Origin: Vanilla planifolia | Lineage: Eukaryota; Streptophyta; Magnoliopsida; Asparagales; Orchidaceae | Direction: 5' to 3' | Assembly (NCBI GenBank): GCA_023846275.1 | Contig: JAIUJO010000160.1 | Coordinates: forward strand, 1,056,002-1,120,001 | Length of the DNA: 64,000 nt | Shown: piece after piece, positions 37,130 to 49,172 of the stretch | Layout: every line of letters begins with the position of its first letter | Position numbering within the stretch: position 1 is the stretch's first letter | The notes under the pieces: generated by a model | What the model was told of the DNA's origin: nothing | The model's database searches: none | Seen by the model: the letters and a program-made list of their open reading frames with translations, nothing else | Made by a program: the position numbers and the translations under genes

Positions 37130-40100
37130 AATGTAGTAATTAAATTTTAATCATAAGGTAACAGCTATGGGTATGCTAAATTTTGCTTTGTTGTACATCT
37201 TTTTTTATGGTGCCGAAAAAGTAGAATGATCATGTTTTAGATAAAATTTTAAATAATAAATAATTGAACAAACCTACATGATAAGAGGGAGTATGAAGTT
37301 AAGGGTAGCATATGTTCTTCATTTTTAATATGTCTTATAATGATAAATTTTTTACATATATAATTTTACTTATTAAATTTTTATGTAAACATCTATTTCT
37401 TATCGTCATCAACAAAGGATGATTGTTAGGTCACCCTTTTGATTGATGTGCTATGGTATAAATGATTGATATTTTATTCCCATGTGCTTTCTTGGTATGA
37501 ATCACATTTAGTTTTCAAGAAAAAGCCAAGTAGTTTTAAATGTGGTGAATTAAAGATCTTCAAAGCACCTTTTAGCATTCAATAAGCTAAAAAGATTGAT
37601 GAAATGCACATCAATTTAGAAAGGTATTCTTTTTTTATTAAAAAATGTTAGCTTATTTACATTTAAATATAAGGAAGATATCATCGCTCATATCAATTTC
37701 AAATCCTACTTAAGCATTTTAATTATTAAATACATTTTTTGATTTACAAAACTTTTTGGATTTCTTATTTTCACTTAATCCTTTCATATTTTAAATCCCA
37801 TTTATGCATTTTTCAAAATTTATATATATATATATATATAAAGCCTAATTAAAAGTGCAGCGCCCTTGGGCTCATATGGCTGGAGCAGGTCTTAGAAGCC
37901 TCAAGTCAAGAGACCATGGGAACAAAGTAGTGTTGAGCAAAATCTTGGCTAGGAAGATCAAATCAATGATAGTGATAAACTCAATCCAGGTTAACTATAA
38001 AAATTTTCTTTTCCATATCAGTTAACCTATCCTTGAATCAAACGACTCAAAGCTCTCCATTTTTAATCCTATAAAAAAGATCATTCAAGCATTTACTATA
38101 AATGAATTCAATATTGTATATGTCATGTGATGTGATCAAATTGCCCAAATTTAATTCCATGTTATTCAGTAGTCCCTAATTCCTTCATTATTACAATCAT
38201 TGATGTGATATTCTAGATCTACTTCTAGTAAATTCAATGGCTCCACTCAATCACACCTAATAACTAATTCTAAACCTATTATCTGCTTCATTGTATGACC
38301 TGTTTGGAAGAATCTTTTAGTTTGGCAGCATCTTGTACAATTGCTTTTTCGTAATTTTTTAATAACTATTGTCAAACATTTTATATAAAACCATTACAAA
38401 TGAAAGTACTAATGAATGTTAACAAACTTTTAGCTGATATTCTAATGATGTAAAATTGTGAAACAACACATTAAGGTTTAATACTCCAAAAAATTCAAAA
38501 CAACTCTTAGTTATGCCTAACACTTTTAAACTTTAATATTCTCTGGACTCTTCATAATTCTCTCTTTGTTGTGCAATGCTTTATTCTACAACAAGTAGAA
38601 GAAACTATATCTTTTATCAAAATGTTTTTATTGATGTATTTTCCCATTGGGGTTTTTGGTCTAATATTTATGAAAGATTGAGCTTGGTTTGATCTAGTTA
38701 AAGAAATTTAGTTTGGGTTCAAGTCACAAAAGTATGGGATATATTGAATCCAAAAAATCTAATATTTTTCGGATAAAATATAAAGAAAAAGAGTAGGTGA
38801 TAATTTTTTTGTAATACTAGTGTTTTCTTGACCTTGGTTGGACGAATTATATATTCTAGTTTGAGCTAAATGTCAAAAAACTTTTAGTATAATTTTTTTT
38901 ATTTTAAATATAATTATTTTCCAAACCATAACAATTAAAGTTATTTATATAAATTTTTATAACCAATTTCTTTAAAAAGTTAGAACTAATTCGATAAAGA
39001 ATTTTTTATAATAAATACATTAAAAAAAGACAATAATTTAAAACACAAATTCAACATTCTTTTATGGAATTCATGTGCTCTAATTTCACTTGAAATGAAT
39101 ATGATTGATAATTCATTATTCTAGGAAACATACTAGTTAAACAACATAAAAATAATTACTTAATCATGCAAATAAATTAAAAATATTGACAAACATAATT
39201 TGATTATGCTTTACTTATCTATTAAAATTATGAATCAAGAGGAATTATGTAGCATATCTTATGTAAATCTTGACAAAAAATATCAATAGTGAAACTTTAG
39301 CAAATTAATCAATTATTATTTAGAAATTAGCTACATTTAGACGTAAAATCTTTAAGTTCATAAAACTTTATGATTTAAGCAGACTTACTGACGGGTAAGA
39401 CTTTCTTTTCTTATGTCTTATGATTCCTTTACCTCTTCTTTTTCATACCACACTCTTTGTCCTCCTTTGTTTGGTTAGACATATAGTATAGAAGTATATG
39501 TTGGGCTTATGAGCTAGTTAAGCGATGCATCTCATATATGAATGACAATCAGTCCTTAATCTATTCTAATAGGTTCCATGACTTGTCTTAGGCAATGCTA
39601 ATAACATGGTCTAAATCTCTTTATCCTAATCTAACCTCCTTTATTGAAGTTGTTTCAAAATTTAGATTTAAGACACCATAATTCCAATTGTTGGGATTAA
39701 AAGCGACTTAAATAAAAGTCCAGTTTATTAAGTTCTTGCCATCATACTTGTATGTTAAAAATTTTCTATTATATGATGAATTAAATTTTCCTTTTTTAAA
39801 TATTATTTGCACTAATTGTAACTATATCAACCTACTATTATTGCATTACATTATGCTATACATACATTTTTCTTGTCATAATTCAATAATTCTCATGTGC
39901 AAAAACACTGTTATCATAATGATACTTATAAGTTAGCACTAATTCTATCTTATGATACTCAACTTACTAAATTTGGATCTTTTTTGCTTTTTTATTATTA
40001 TACTTGTATAATCAAAGACTTCACAAATGTATGACCACATCATCACTTGCATTTTTTTATTAATGATCCTACATGATATTTTAATTAGCTATGTTAACTA

Positions 40101-43100
40101 AGTTTTGTAGTCTAACACATTTCTCTTTTCGTTATACTATATTGCATCTTATGTTCACAACCAATTTATTCTTTGTTGTCTATATCAGATCCAAATAACA
40201 ATATTTCTCAAGACGTTATTTTGGTTATAACATAACTATGTTGTACTTCTATGACCAAGTCAACTTTAATAACTTATTTAGAATTACATCTTGATTGCTT
40301 TTGTTAAGAAATTGAACCATGGGGTTAACCAATATAGTAGCATGCAATATTAATTACTAGCCTTTCATTAATGTTTTTCCTACAATGTACTACGTCACCT
40401 TCTACCTTTATACTAAAAGATTCTTCATAGAGGCACAATTAGAATCAAACTTGATTATTTACTAACAATTAAAAGAATTTAAGCATTAAAAAGAGAAATT
40501 AACATATATTTCCTAGCCAAGTGAGGGGTGTAACAAGGTCATTATAAGTGTTGAAAAATAAAATATTATAGACTTTTTAACATATGGAAGAATATGTGAA
40601 ATGAACCTAAAATCATTGCATTATAACACAAGTCTTCAATAGTAATAAGAACTTTATATGATGATACGAGCTTTTGGCTAAATGAAACAACTTTTTTTGA
40701 AATTATATGCATTCATTGACCATTCATGTGTTTTGTTCTTAAGTATTAAAGTTTTACTTATATTGAATAGCTTTTGTTAAAAGCATCCTAAAATCATTGA
40801 ATTAAGAATGTCACTTATCCAACAATATTTTGTTATATAAAAAAATGCTAATAAGAAACTTTGGTTGCAAGAACTTTCAAAGACATTCTTAATAAAATGT
40901 TTGCCATTTATTGTCATCATATTCCTCATTAAGCAAGGTCTACCATAAGTGACATTCCATTTTCATATAGAGGTTAAGTTCAATAGTACATTGCATTTCT
41001 ATATGTTTCTTCATGCATTTTCAACCTTACAAAATGTACAAGAAAAATTTTCCGTCACTATTCATACTCCATATTATCATCTCAATCTTATTTTCATTAG
41101 CATAATATACTAAACATAAATTGACTTACTAATGACTTTTAGCTCACAAACATAAAGTCAAAATTGATGTGTCATACATGAGTGTTAATTTTAGGACCAC
41201 ATTTTGTATGCACTCTGTGCACTTCTAAAATATGAAGGATGTGCTATCTGAGAGGAAACATACAATGTAGTCTATAAAAGTTTTAGAGTTCTTACATTTT
41301 TCTACAGTCCAAGAAGTTAATGCACAAAAATCATTTTAAAGCACCACATAAATTCTTAATTTTTTATGATTTTTTGAATAATGAATCAACAAATAATAAA
41401 ATTTTGTGGGTTTGAAGATAAGTTTTGCAAAAGTGCTAATAGTTACAAGAATAGATAACAAAGTTAGGACCATAAGAGTATGACATTATTTAAAAACTAT
41501 TTAAGTTTAACAAGTTTCCTGAAATGAGTTAAAGATTCTATATTAGGATTTGAACAGTAGTATTTGCACAATAAAGCTATGAGAATCATTAGATATAAGG
41601 AAACTTTGGGTTACAATGTGAGAGTTAGTATGCTATTTCTTTATACTAAAAAAAATTCAGGGTCATACAATTATTTCCAATGTGGTTAGCAGTTAGAAAA
41701 GACATATTTAGTAGATCATATAATACAACAAAAGTTATAGTACTTGTACAACTTTTAAAATGGAATAAATCAAGTTTTTCAATATGTGTTACTTTTTAGC
41801 ATTGCCATTGTAGTTTAAGTTTATAAGATCTATGAAATGAAAAAAGCTTGGATAAAGATGGTAAAGGGAAAATAAATTTAAGAGAAACACTAACACTAGA
41901 ATGTAGGTGTCCTTAATAAAAAGCTAAGGTGATATTTGTTAACTATTATAATATTATATCCAAAGATTTAAGAATTATATTTTTAGGTATATAAGGTCTT
42001 AAGAAGTAGTATAGAAAGAAGTTTTATCACCTTCTACCATTGAACTTTTCTAAGATCACGCAATTGAGAAAAAGCTAAATAAAAGAAGCTAACAACATAG
42101 AAAGAAAGGTGGGATTTTGAACATGCTCTAAGACAAGACAATACCCCCTTTTTGCATAGGCCTTTGCTTAGTTTCTACAATATGCAACCCTTGGTTTAGC
42201 ATGAAAATCTAGAAGCATATTGGGATAATAACAATGAAGTAAAAATACACAAATCTTGTAAATAGAATTTGGGTTGAGGTCTATTGCTATTTTGCCTTAA
42301 AGAAAAGATTTTACATGTTGAACTTTGCTTATCATCATAGTAACAAAGTCATGATATTTCCACTTGATATTTAAAATGCACATTCATGTTTAACTAAAAT
42401 TTCATTCTTGAATCAAGCATGAATTATATATATTTAGCTAATTAAAAAATTGTGTAAAATTCTTGACTAAAACTTTATGATGCTATTGTGAAATTATGTT
42501 TGCAGTATTTAAGTTCTTATTCTAATAAAAATAATGATAATGTTTCTAATACGTACTTGAGGAAAGACATTTAGTTGTTGTAATTATTTTATGTTTGAAT
42601 TGAAGGAAATTATGCGGTTAAAAGTTTGTATCTAAATATGAGCTATTTCATGGCATTGACTGATGAAATAAAAATCTTAAATGTGTAAATTATTCATGAT
42701 ACTACTATTTTGGTGGTTCAACTAAGATTTCTGTTATGTGACCTTCCACAGAATTTGAATTTTTACGAAAATGAAAAGGAACTTCCATTGCTCATGAAAG
42801 GAACAATTTTTGTTCATTGACTGCTTCTATAAGTAAATTTCTTTTCCAATCAAATGCAATCATGTTTTTGAGATTTCTTTTTTCCAAATGTGGCACTTGT
42901 GATAATTGAGTAAAGAAAATTGATATTGTTATTTTGATTGCAATATGAAATTCATGCTTGAAATATTTCTTCAATACTATTGCTAAATATTTTGAAATAA
43001 CCTCTAATTTAAGAAAATCATGAGTATAAACATGTACTGTCATATTCAAAATTTTAAACTTTAGGTAATTGTTTTTATTTGAATTATTGACAAAACCTAT

Positions 43101-43644
43101 AATAGCATGAAATATTGGCTTTTTATGTTAAATTAACATTAACCATCAACATGAAGATATGATTTGGGTTTTTTTTAATGTTGCTATTTTAAGTGTTGTG
43201 ATTACGCTAATTATGTCAAAAATTGTGAATTACGATGCAAAGGCCTAAACTAGAGAGCTTTGGAAGCTTTGCTGGACCAAAGATGAAGTCTTAGTTTTGA
43301 GCTTCTTAAGTTCCATGATGATGAGATTATGAACGAAAAATTTAAAAGTCTAACTCATGCACTTCATCAACTCAAACTAAATATAAATTTACATATAATT
43401 TTTAAAATATTTTATTTTGAGGGTTTTAGCAAACTTTATGACACATTTGCAATCATAACATATTTGATGTTTCAGGATGTTGAACATTGCCCACCTAACA
43501 ACATGGAATGCTATTTTCTAGAGTAGGTTTTCTTCTTTTTTCAAATATTTTATTTAAATTGTTATATAACTATGAAACCCTAATTCCTGCCTAATGACAC
43601 AATAACATCAGTTTCATTTTGTTTAATAACATTTCATGCTACAC
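37130..43644. other. Unassigned AT-rich DNA between the two satellite domains
   Basis: No satellite units, polyprotein motifs or convincing genes are visible in these 6.5 kb. A (TA)10 microsatellite lies at 37,821-37,840. Just after it, 37,857-37,995 is distinctly richer in G and C. Open frames at 39,736-39,936 (66 codons), 42,792-43,049 (85 codons, minus) and 43,329-43,526 (65 codons) show no motif I recognise and have chance-like composition. The region may be old transposon debris, but nothing shows which kind. Confidence 0.5.
37821..37840 (+). repeat. (TA)10 microsatellite
   Basis: Ten perfect TA dinucleotides in AT-rich DNA, about 20 bp upstream of the G/C-richer patch. Confidence 0.95.
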
Positions 43645-44335
43645 AAAAAAAGATATTGTGGAAAAATAACAACATAGACCCATTATGAAGTGTTAAATTA
43701 GAATCAATCAAGGAAAAGCTCTAAAAAATTCGATAAATGCATTATAATTTTGAGATTATGTGAATGATAGTGTTAAGAAGTCATGGTTAATTCCTGCAAC
43801 TTCACTAGTGCATAGTTGGTTCAAATATAATGATGGTGTCCAAATTTTAGATAAAAGCCATTAAGAAGTAGGTTGGAACTATGCTTCTATTATTTGTGCA
43901 TAAAAGATTTTAAGAGGTAGGTAAGAAGTATACTTTTGTATTAAGGAATTACATGGATGTGACAATCTTCAAGAGTTAGGTAGAAAGTTTAAGTGTGTAT
44001 TTCAAAATTATATTAGCATGAAAGCCTTTAAGGAGTCGATAGGAACCATGTTTTTTATAACAAATAATTACTTTTCATCTTCAACTAAAAGGAGCTCTCA
44101 CCATTGTATGAATTGTGAATAATTTGTGGAAAATAAAAGTTTATTGCTTTGTTGATTGAGTGCTTGAGTTTTCTTGGTTTTCTTCTCTTGGAATCACCTT
44201 GGTTAGTGAATCTTTGGTTTCTTCTCCATCCTTTATAATTGTATTCCTCTTTCTTAAGACTATTTTGTAACACTTTCAATTCATTGACCCAATCCTCTCT
44301 TCGTCTACATAAATTAGCATTAGTGCAAAAATCCT
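43645..44335 (+). repeat. Direct repeat copy 1 (LTR-like, about 0.69 kb)
   Basis: This copy begins with an A-rich purine run and ATTGTGGA, and it matches 44,573-45,240 along its length. Shared landmarks in order are GTTAAGAAGTC-TGGTT, AGTGCATAG/ATGGTTG, CCAAATTTTAGAT-AAAG, GGTAAGAAGTAT, CTTCAAGAGTTAGGTA-AAG, AAAGCCTT, AATAATTACTT, AAAAGGAGCT, ATTGCTTTGTTGATTGA, and GACCCAATCC at the end. A polyadenylation-like AATAAAAG (about 44,131) sits in the 3' third, as expected for an LTR, but this signal is common in AT-rich DNA. TG...CA ends are possible (TGTGG at 43,657, AACA at 44,340) but not certain. A 64-codon minus-strand frame inside has no known motif. Confidence 0.75.
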
Positions 44336-44572
44336 CAACATTTTGTTGGGAGAATAGCGCTATTTAAAGAAAAAGAGGAGATTCAATTATAATAAGAAAT
44401 GAATGCTTTATTTTTGGAGCGTCACTATTCAATAAGCCCCCTTTAGTATTGATATGACTCACAGGTTTCCTATTCATTAAAAACATCAGCCACCATATTG
44501 AGGTACTTAGATGACACATTAAGCACTAGAAAATTATGCTCCATACATCTAATTCATTTCCTTGATCTATTA
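44336..44572 (+). other. Spacer between the direct repeats
   Basis: About 240 bp of single-copy sequence separates the two repeats. If they are LTRs, this would be the whole internal region, too short for any protein, as in TRIM-type non-autonomous elements. No primer-binding site complementary to a tRNA was recognised after copy 1. A purine run (AAAAAAAAGAAA) precedes copy 2 and could be a polypurine tract, but a similar run also precedes copy 1. Confidence 0.45.
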
Positions 44573-45240
44573 TAAAAAAAAGAAATTGTGGCAATAAAGT
44601 AACATTGATCTATTATAATGTCTTAAACTAGAATTAATAAAGCAAAATCGCTCTTACATTTTATTAATGTTTGGATATTTGGAGACAGTTAAAACGACAG
44701 TCTTAAGAAGTCGTGGTTCAACCACGCATGATCATGAGTGCATGGTTGTTGTTACATTAATGAAGGAATCCAAATTTTAGATGAAAGAATTTAAGAAGTA
44801 TGTAAGAAGTATGCTTTTTTAATTGGGCATAAATGTGTTCACATGGTAGGTAAGAAGAATGCGTTTGTGCTAAACAATGCCATGAACATGAAACTCTTCA
44901 AGAGTTAGGTAAGAAGCATGATGTGTTAAAATCATTATATGGGTATAAAAGCCTTCAACTTGGAAGAGTGTTTTTTAATAAATAATTACTTGTAATCTCT
45001 TATTAAAAAGAGCTTTTCATAAACAGATGAATGTTGAATTAGTTATCGCTAAAGAAAGTGTAATGCTTTGTTATTTGATTTCTTGGGTTGGCTTGGTGGC
45101 CAACTTATGGATTCAATTTGGTGGGTGAATACCTACTTTATTCTTATTCCTCTTGAACTCTATTTATATTTGTTTAGACCCTTTTTCCATGCCATCCAGT
45201 CCACGACCCAATCCCTTGTTTTTCTAAATCAATATCATTT
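44573..45240 (+). repeat. Direct repeat copy 2 (LTR-like, about 0.67 kb)
   Basis: This is the diverged second copy of 43,645-44,335, in the same orientation and offset by about 930 bp. It starts with AAAGAAATTGTGGC and ends near CCACGACCCAATCCCTTG. Divergence between the copies is considerable, so if this is an LTR pair the insertion is old. The copy ends within a few bases of the first satellite units of block C. Confidence 0.75.
44712..44726. repeat. Short inverted repeat (7-bp arms)
   Basis: CGTGGTT and AACCACG flank a single C. A 10-bp palindrome, CATGATCATG, follows at once. Both are specific to copy 2, since copy 1 has lost the symmetry (CATGGTTAATTCCTGC). Confidence 0.7.
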
Positions 45241-48200
45241 CAATTAATTTTATTTGTACTTTATTATAATTTCACAAATATTTAAATGACAATTTACTAA
45301 TATTTAAGCTTATCTAGTTTTTGTAATTCATAGTAATTCTAAATGGGATTTGATTGAGATTAAATAGACTTTATTTCACTTCTTTAAATAAGCTATATAT
45401 AATTTAATATTTATTTTATTTACATATCTATATAAATTATTTTTTAAAGTTTTAGTATTCTTTGTGGGTCATTTTTTATTAATAACTAACTAATGATCAA
45501 GGTTGTTATATTTGATCTAAAGAAGTTATCTTATTTCTTCAACTTTTTTTCTTTCATTTAGTCATGTTCTTAGAAAACACAAATTTTTCTTTTGTCAGAT
45601 AATTACATGTCTTTAATTCTATTATACTATGCTTCTTCAATTTATGTCATTTTAAATTCTAATATATATTTAACTAACTATAAAAACTTACATTTTTATT
45701 ACCTATTTTGTAGCTTTTGGTTTCTAATAGTAATTTCTAATGACCATAAGTCAAGATGAAACAACCAGCACTATGGTTATCTTGGCAAGCAATGTCAAAT
45801 TAAGTAATTATTTTTTACATTTTTAAATATTTTATTTTTAATCATTTAAGTAGGTTTTATGAGATGTTGAATTTTTATCAGTTTTCAAGATAAAAGATGT
45901 TGCAGAAAATCCCTATGTTTTTAGAAATGTAATTAGTTTTGCACAACTGATCTAATTTCTTGAAATATTTTACTTTCATTGGTTATCTTATTACATAACT
46001 CAAAATATTATTTCATATGACCTATACATTTCATATATTTGGTCATATTAAATTTCTTCAATTTATCTCATTTCATCATTGTTACTTATTTACTAAGGTT
46101 TAAAATGGTAATTTATTATTTTAATTTTTTATTGTTCGTAATTTGAAGAAATTCCAAAATCAGATTCGATTGAGAAAACACAAATATGTTGGAGTCTTAT
46201 TGAAGAGGTATATGTAATTAAATATTCAATTTTTTTAAATTATTTTAGTTATTAATGTCTTGGCATGTTTGGCAAGATAATTAAATTAACTTAAGATCTT
46301 AAGATCGAGAATGAGACCCTTGCTTCTTTTAGTACCATGGAGTGCAACTTTATCTTAAAGTTTATTTTATATATTTTGATTTTTTACTTTGATTTTTTAT
46401 ATTATTATGAAACTCTAAATCTTTTATCATTTAAAATTTAGATCATGTCAATTTTGTTGTATTACAATTTTTCAATTTATTACAATTTTAATTTAATATA
46501 TATTAACTTGATATTTAAATAATAATTTATCCTTCTTAATGGGTTTTTATATTTGCAAATTGTAAAAACAAAAAACGTGGTCTGATAAAGATAAAAATAT
46601 TGTTAGCTGACTCATCTCATCAATATTTATCAAAATTAAATAAATTATTTTTTTAACTTTTAGATATTATATTTTCTAGTATTTTGTAAAGACATTTCAA
46701 ATCATATTTTATTTTGTTATTGAAGATCTTGCAATGAATCTTATTAGTATCTTTGAATAAGGCATTTTTATAGAATTTATTTGATTTTTGAATTTTTTTT
46801 TTAATTCATTGTGTTACTAAGGCCTCTTTTTTCTCTTATGTGACCTCTTCTTTGGTTTCATTTTGTTATATTATATTACTTAAATTTATCACTTTAGCTT
46901 GAATATAAATTTCTTTTATATTGTGGTAATAATTTACCATTATTTATGTTTAATGTCATTACAAATTCATTGTAATCCTAAATGAGGACTATAGAAATGA
47001 ATTAAATGTTGTTGCACTTGCCATGATGAGATCTCTCCTATTAAAGAATTATTTTTAGATATTTCATTTTTTATGATTTTGGCACATTTTAAAAGGAATT
47101 GTGAACCATATAGGGTTTTATGAATGAGGATGTTATGCTCGGTCTTCTTAGAAATTTTTTAATAATTTGCCTTCTTTTATTAAAAGTTTTGGGCTTGATT
47201 GCTTATACATTTGCGCAACTGAAGGTCTCCTCTCTTTGATGTAGTTATACTATATTGCTTCAATTTTTTATATCATAACTTTAATACATATTTATTAAAT
47301 ATTTAAATATATATTTGTTGTTATTTATGTTTATTTAACTTTTTAATTCATAATAGTTCTAAATGACGTCTGGTCTAGATGAAAAAATAATTGCGACTTT
47401 ACTTGATGAGCTTTATTCAATTAAATATTTTGTTTTACATTTTTGTTTTTTGTGGTTTTGCATGATTTTTAGACACTTTGATTACTATCTTATTTGGTAA
47501 TCAAGACTGTTATTCTCAATCTCCATATTATCTTGGAATTGAGCTTTACCATAAATTTTTTATTGTTTCTTAGACTTTTTCCTTTTGATTCGTTATATAA
47601 CAATGATGATATATGTACCCTAACTAGTGACCTTTGCATCACTTTGATGTGGATAAATTACATTACTTCAATTTATCTTTTTTTGACTTTAAATTATATT
47701 TCTTCAATTTATCTAATTAATATTGATTTTAAATTTTTTAAATTATTAGTTTCATAAAGTATGGTTGAAGAGTTGTTTCTATTTGTATCGATTTTAATGA
47801 TTAAAGATATAAAAATCGACCTTTATCGTATCTTGAATTCTAGTTTTTGAGTACAACTTATCTCATTTTTTAAACTTTTTTGCTCTGATTTTGTTATATG
47901 ATATTGAAGCACTAAATCTCTTATTGAGTGAATTATCCATTACTTAAATTTGATTATTTTATATTGCTCAAATTTATCTCTTTTTTAAATATATATTTAC
48001 ATAATTCTAAAATTATAATTTATTACTATTTGTGTCTTTTTATTTTAACAGTTCATAGAAATATTAAATGATGACATACCGAGATGAAACAGATTTTGTT
48101 GCACAAACCTCTACATATTTAAATACTCACTTTATATTTTAAATATATTATTTTATGAGGTTTATGCAATTTTATGGGGCATTTTTATTTTTATGAGATT

Positions 48201-48689
48201 TGGTAATCCAAGATGTTATGCATTATTGTGGCATTATATTAAAATGTAGCTTTCTTATAAAATTCATTTTATTTCTTCAAACTTTTTTTTAATATTTTAG
48301 TAAAAATTTCACTCTCTATGGCTATAATCTTTGCACCACATTAATTTATCTATATTACATTTTTTAAAATTATCACATTTCAAATATCATAAGTATTTAT
48401 TAAACATTAAAAAAAATAATATGTTATTCTTTACATTAATTAAATTTTTTAATTCATTGTAATTCAAAATGAGAATAGATCGAGATAAAACAAACACCGT
48501 TAGACTCATCTTGATGAGATCAATCTATTCAGGTAATATTTTTAATGTTTTAAAATATTTTGTTTTCAAGAGTTACAGTGTTTTTATAAGGAATTTCTAT
48601 TTTTACAATAATTGATGATTTATGATTTTGTACTCGATCTCCATAATGCAGAGGACATCAACTCTCTTGTACAATTTTTCTCAATTTTT

Positions 48690-48745
48690 TAAATATTTTT
48701 CTTTGATTTGGTTATATTATATTTCTTAAATTTATCTCTTTTGAG
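48690..48745 (+). repeat. Satellite unit with the inter-sub-repeat segment deleted
   Basis: CTTTGATTTGGTTATATTA is followed directly by TATTTCTTAAATTTATCTCTTTT. The usual stretch between the two sub-repeats (ACTATGAAACTCTAATTCTC to TGACCTTTACATCAC) is missing. This is what recombination or slippage between the two TTTGATTTGGTTATATTAC copies would leave. Confidence 0.7.
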
Positions 48746-49147
48746 ATTTATATTAAATTAATAATTACTTACTATTTATGCTTGTCTAGCTCTATAATTC
48801 TTAGTAAGTTAAAAAAAAGTTCAATCGAAGCAAAATAAATGTAATTGGTATTTTCCTAACATGCTTTATCTAATGAAATATTTTTTTATATTTTCAAAAA
48901 AAAATTATTATTTTGTCACTCTTTATGGCACAATTTTATTCATGCCTAATTTTATGATCGAGCACCTCAACGTCAATATCTTTAGTACTGTGGGATCAAA
49001 CTTTGCTGAACAATTTATACAATTTCTTTCAAACTTTCTTATGATATGGATTTATTGCTATGTAACTCTAAAGCTCATCTTGCATGACCATTACATGCAT
49101 TTTATTTGGTTATATTATTTTCTTAAATTTATCACATTTTAACAATA

Positions 49148-49172
49148 ATATATATGTATATATATATATATA
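49148..49172 (+). repeat. TA-rich microsatellite within block C
   Basis: A (TA)n run with one TG interruption lies at the ATATATATTTACTTAATATT position of a unit, so it probably expanded from the unit's own ATATATAT. Confidence 0.85.

Noticed and set aside
36864..37136. 90-codon open frame rich in Leu and Phe
   Set aside because: It is the TTC/CTT microsatellite read in one frame, with a short satellite lead-in. There is no protein-like complexity.
48861..49142. 93-codon plus-strand open frame
   Set aside because: A reading of one block C unit; the residues follow the satellite landmarks and do not look like a protein family.
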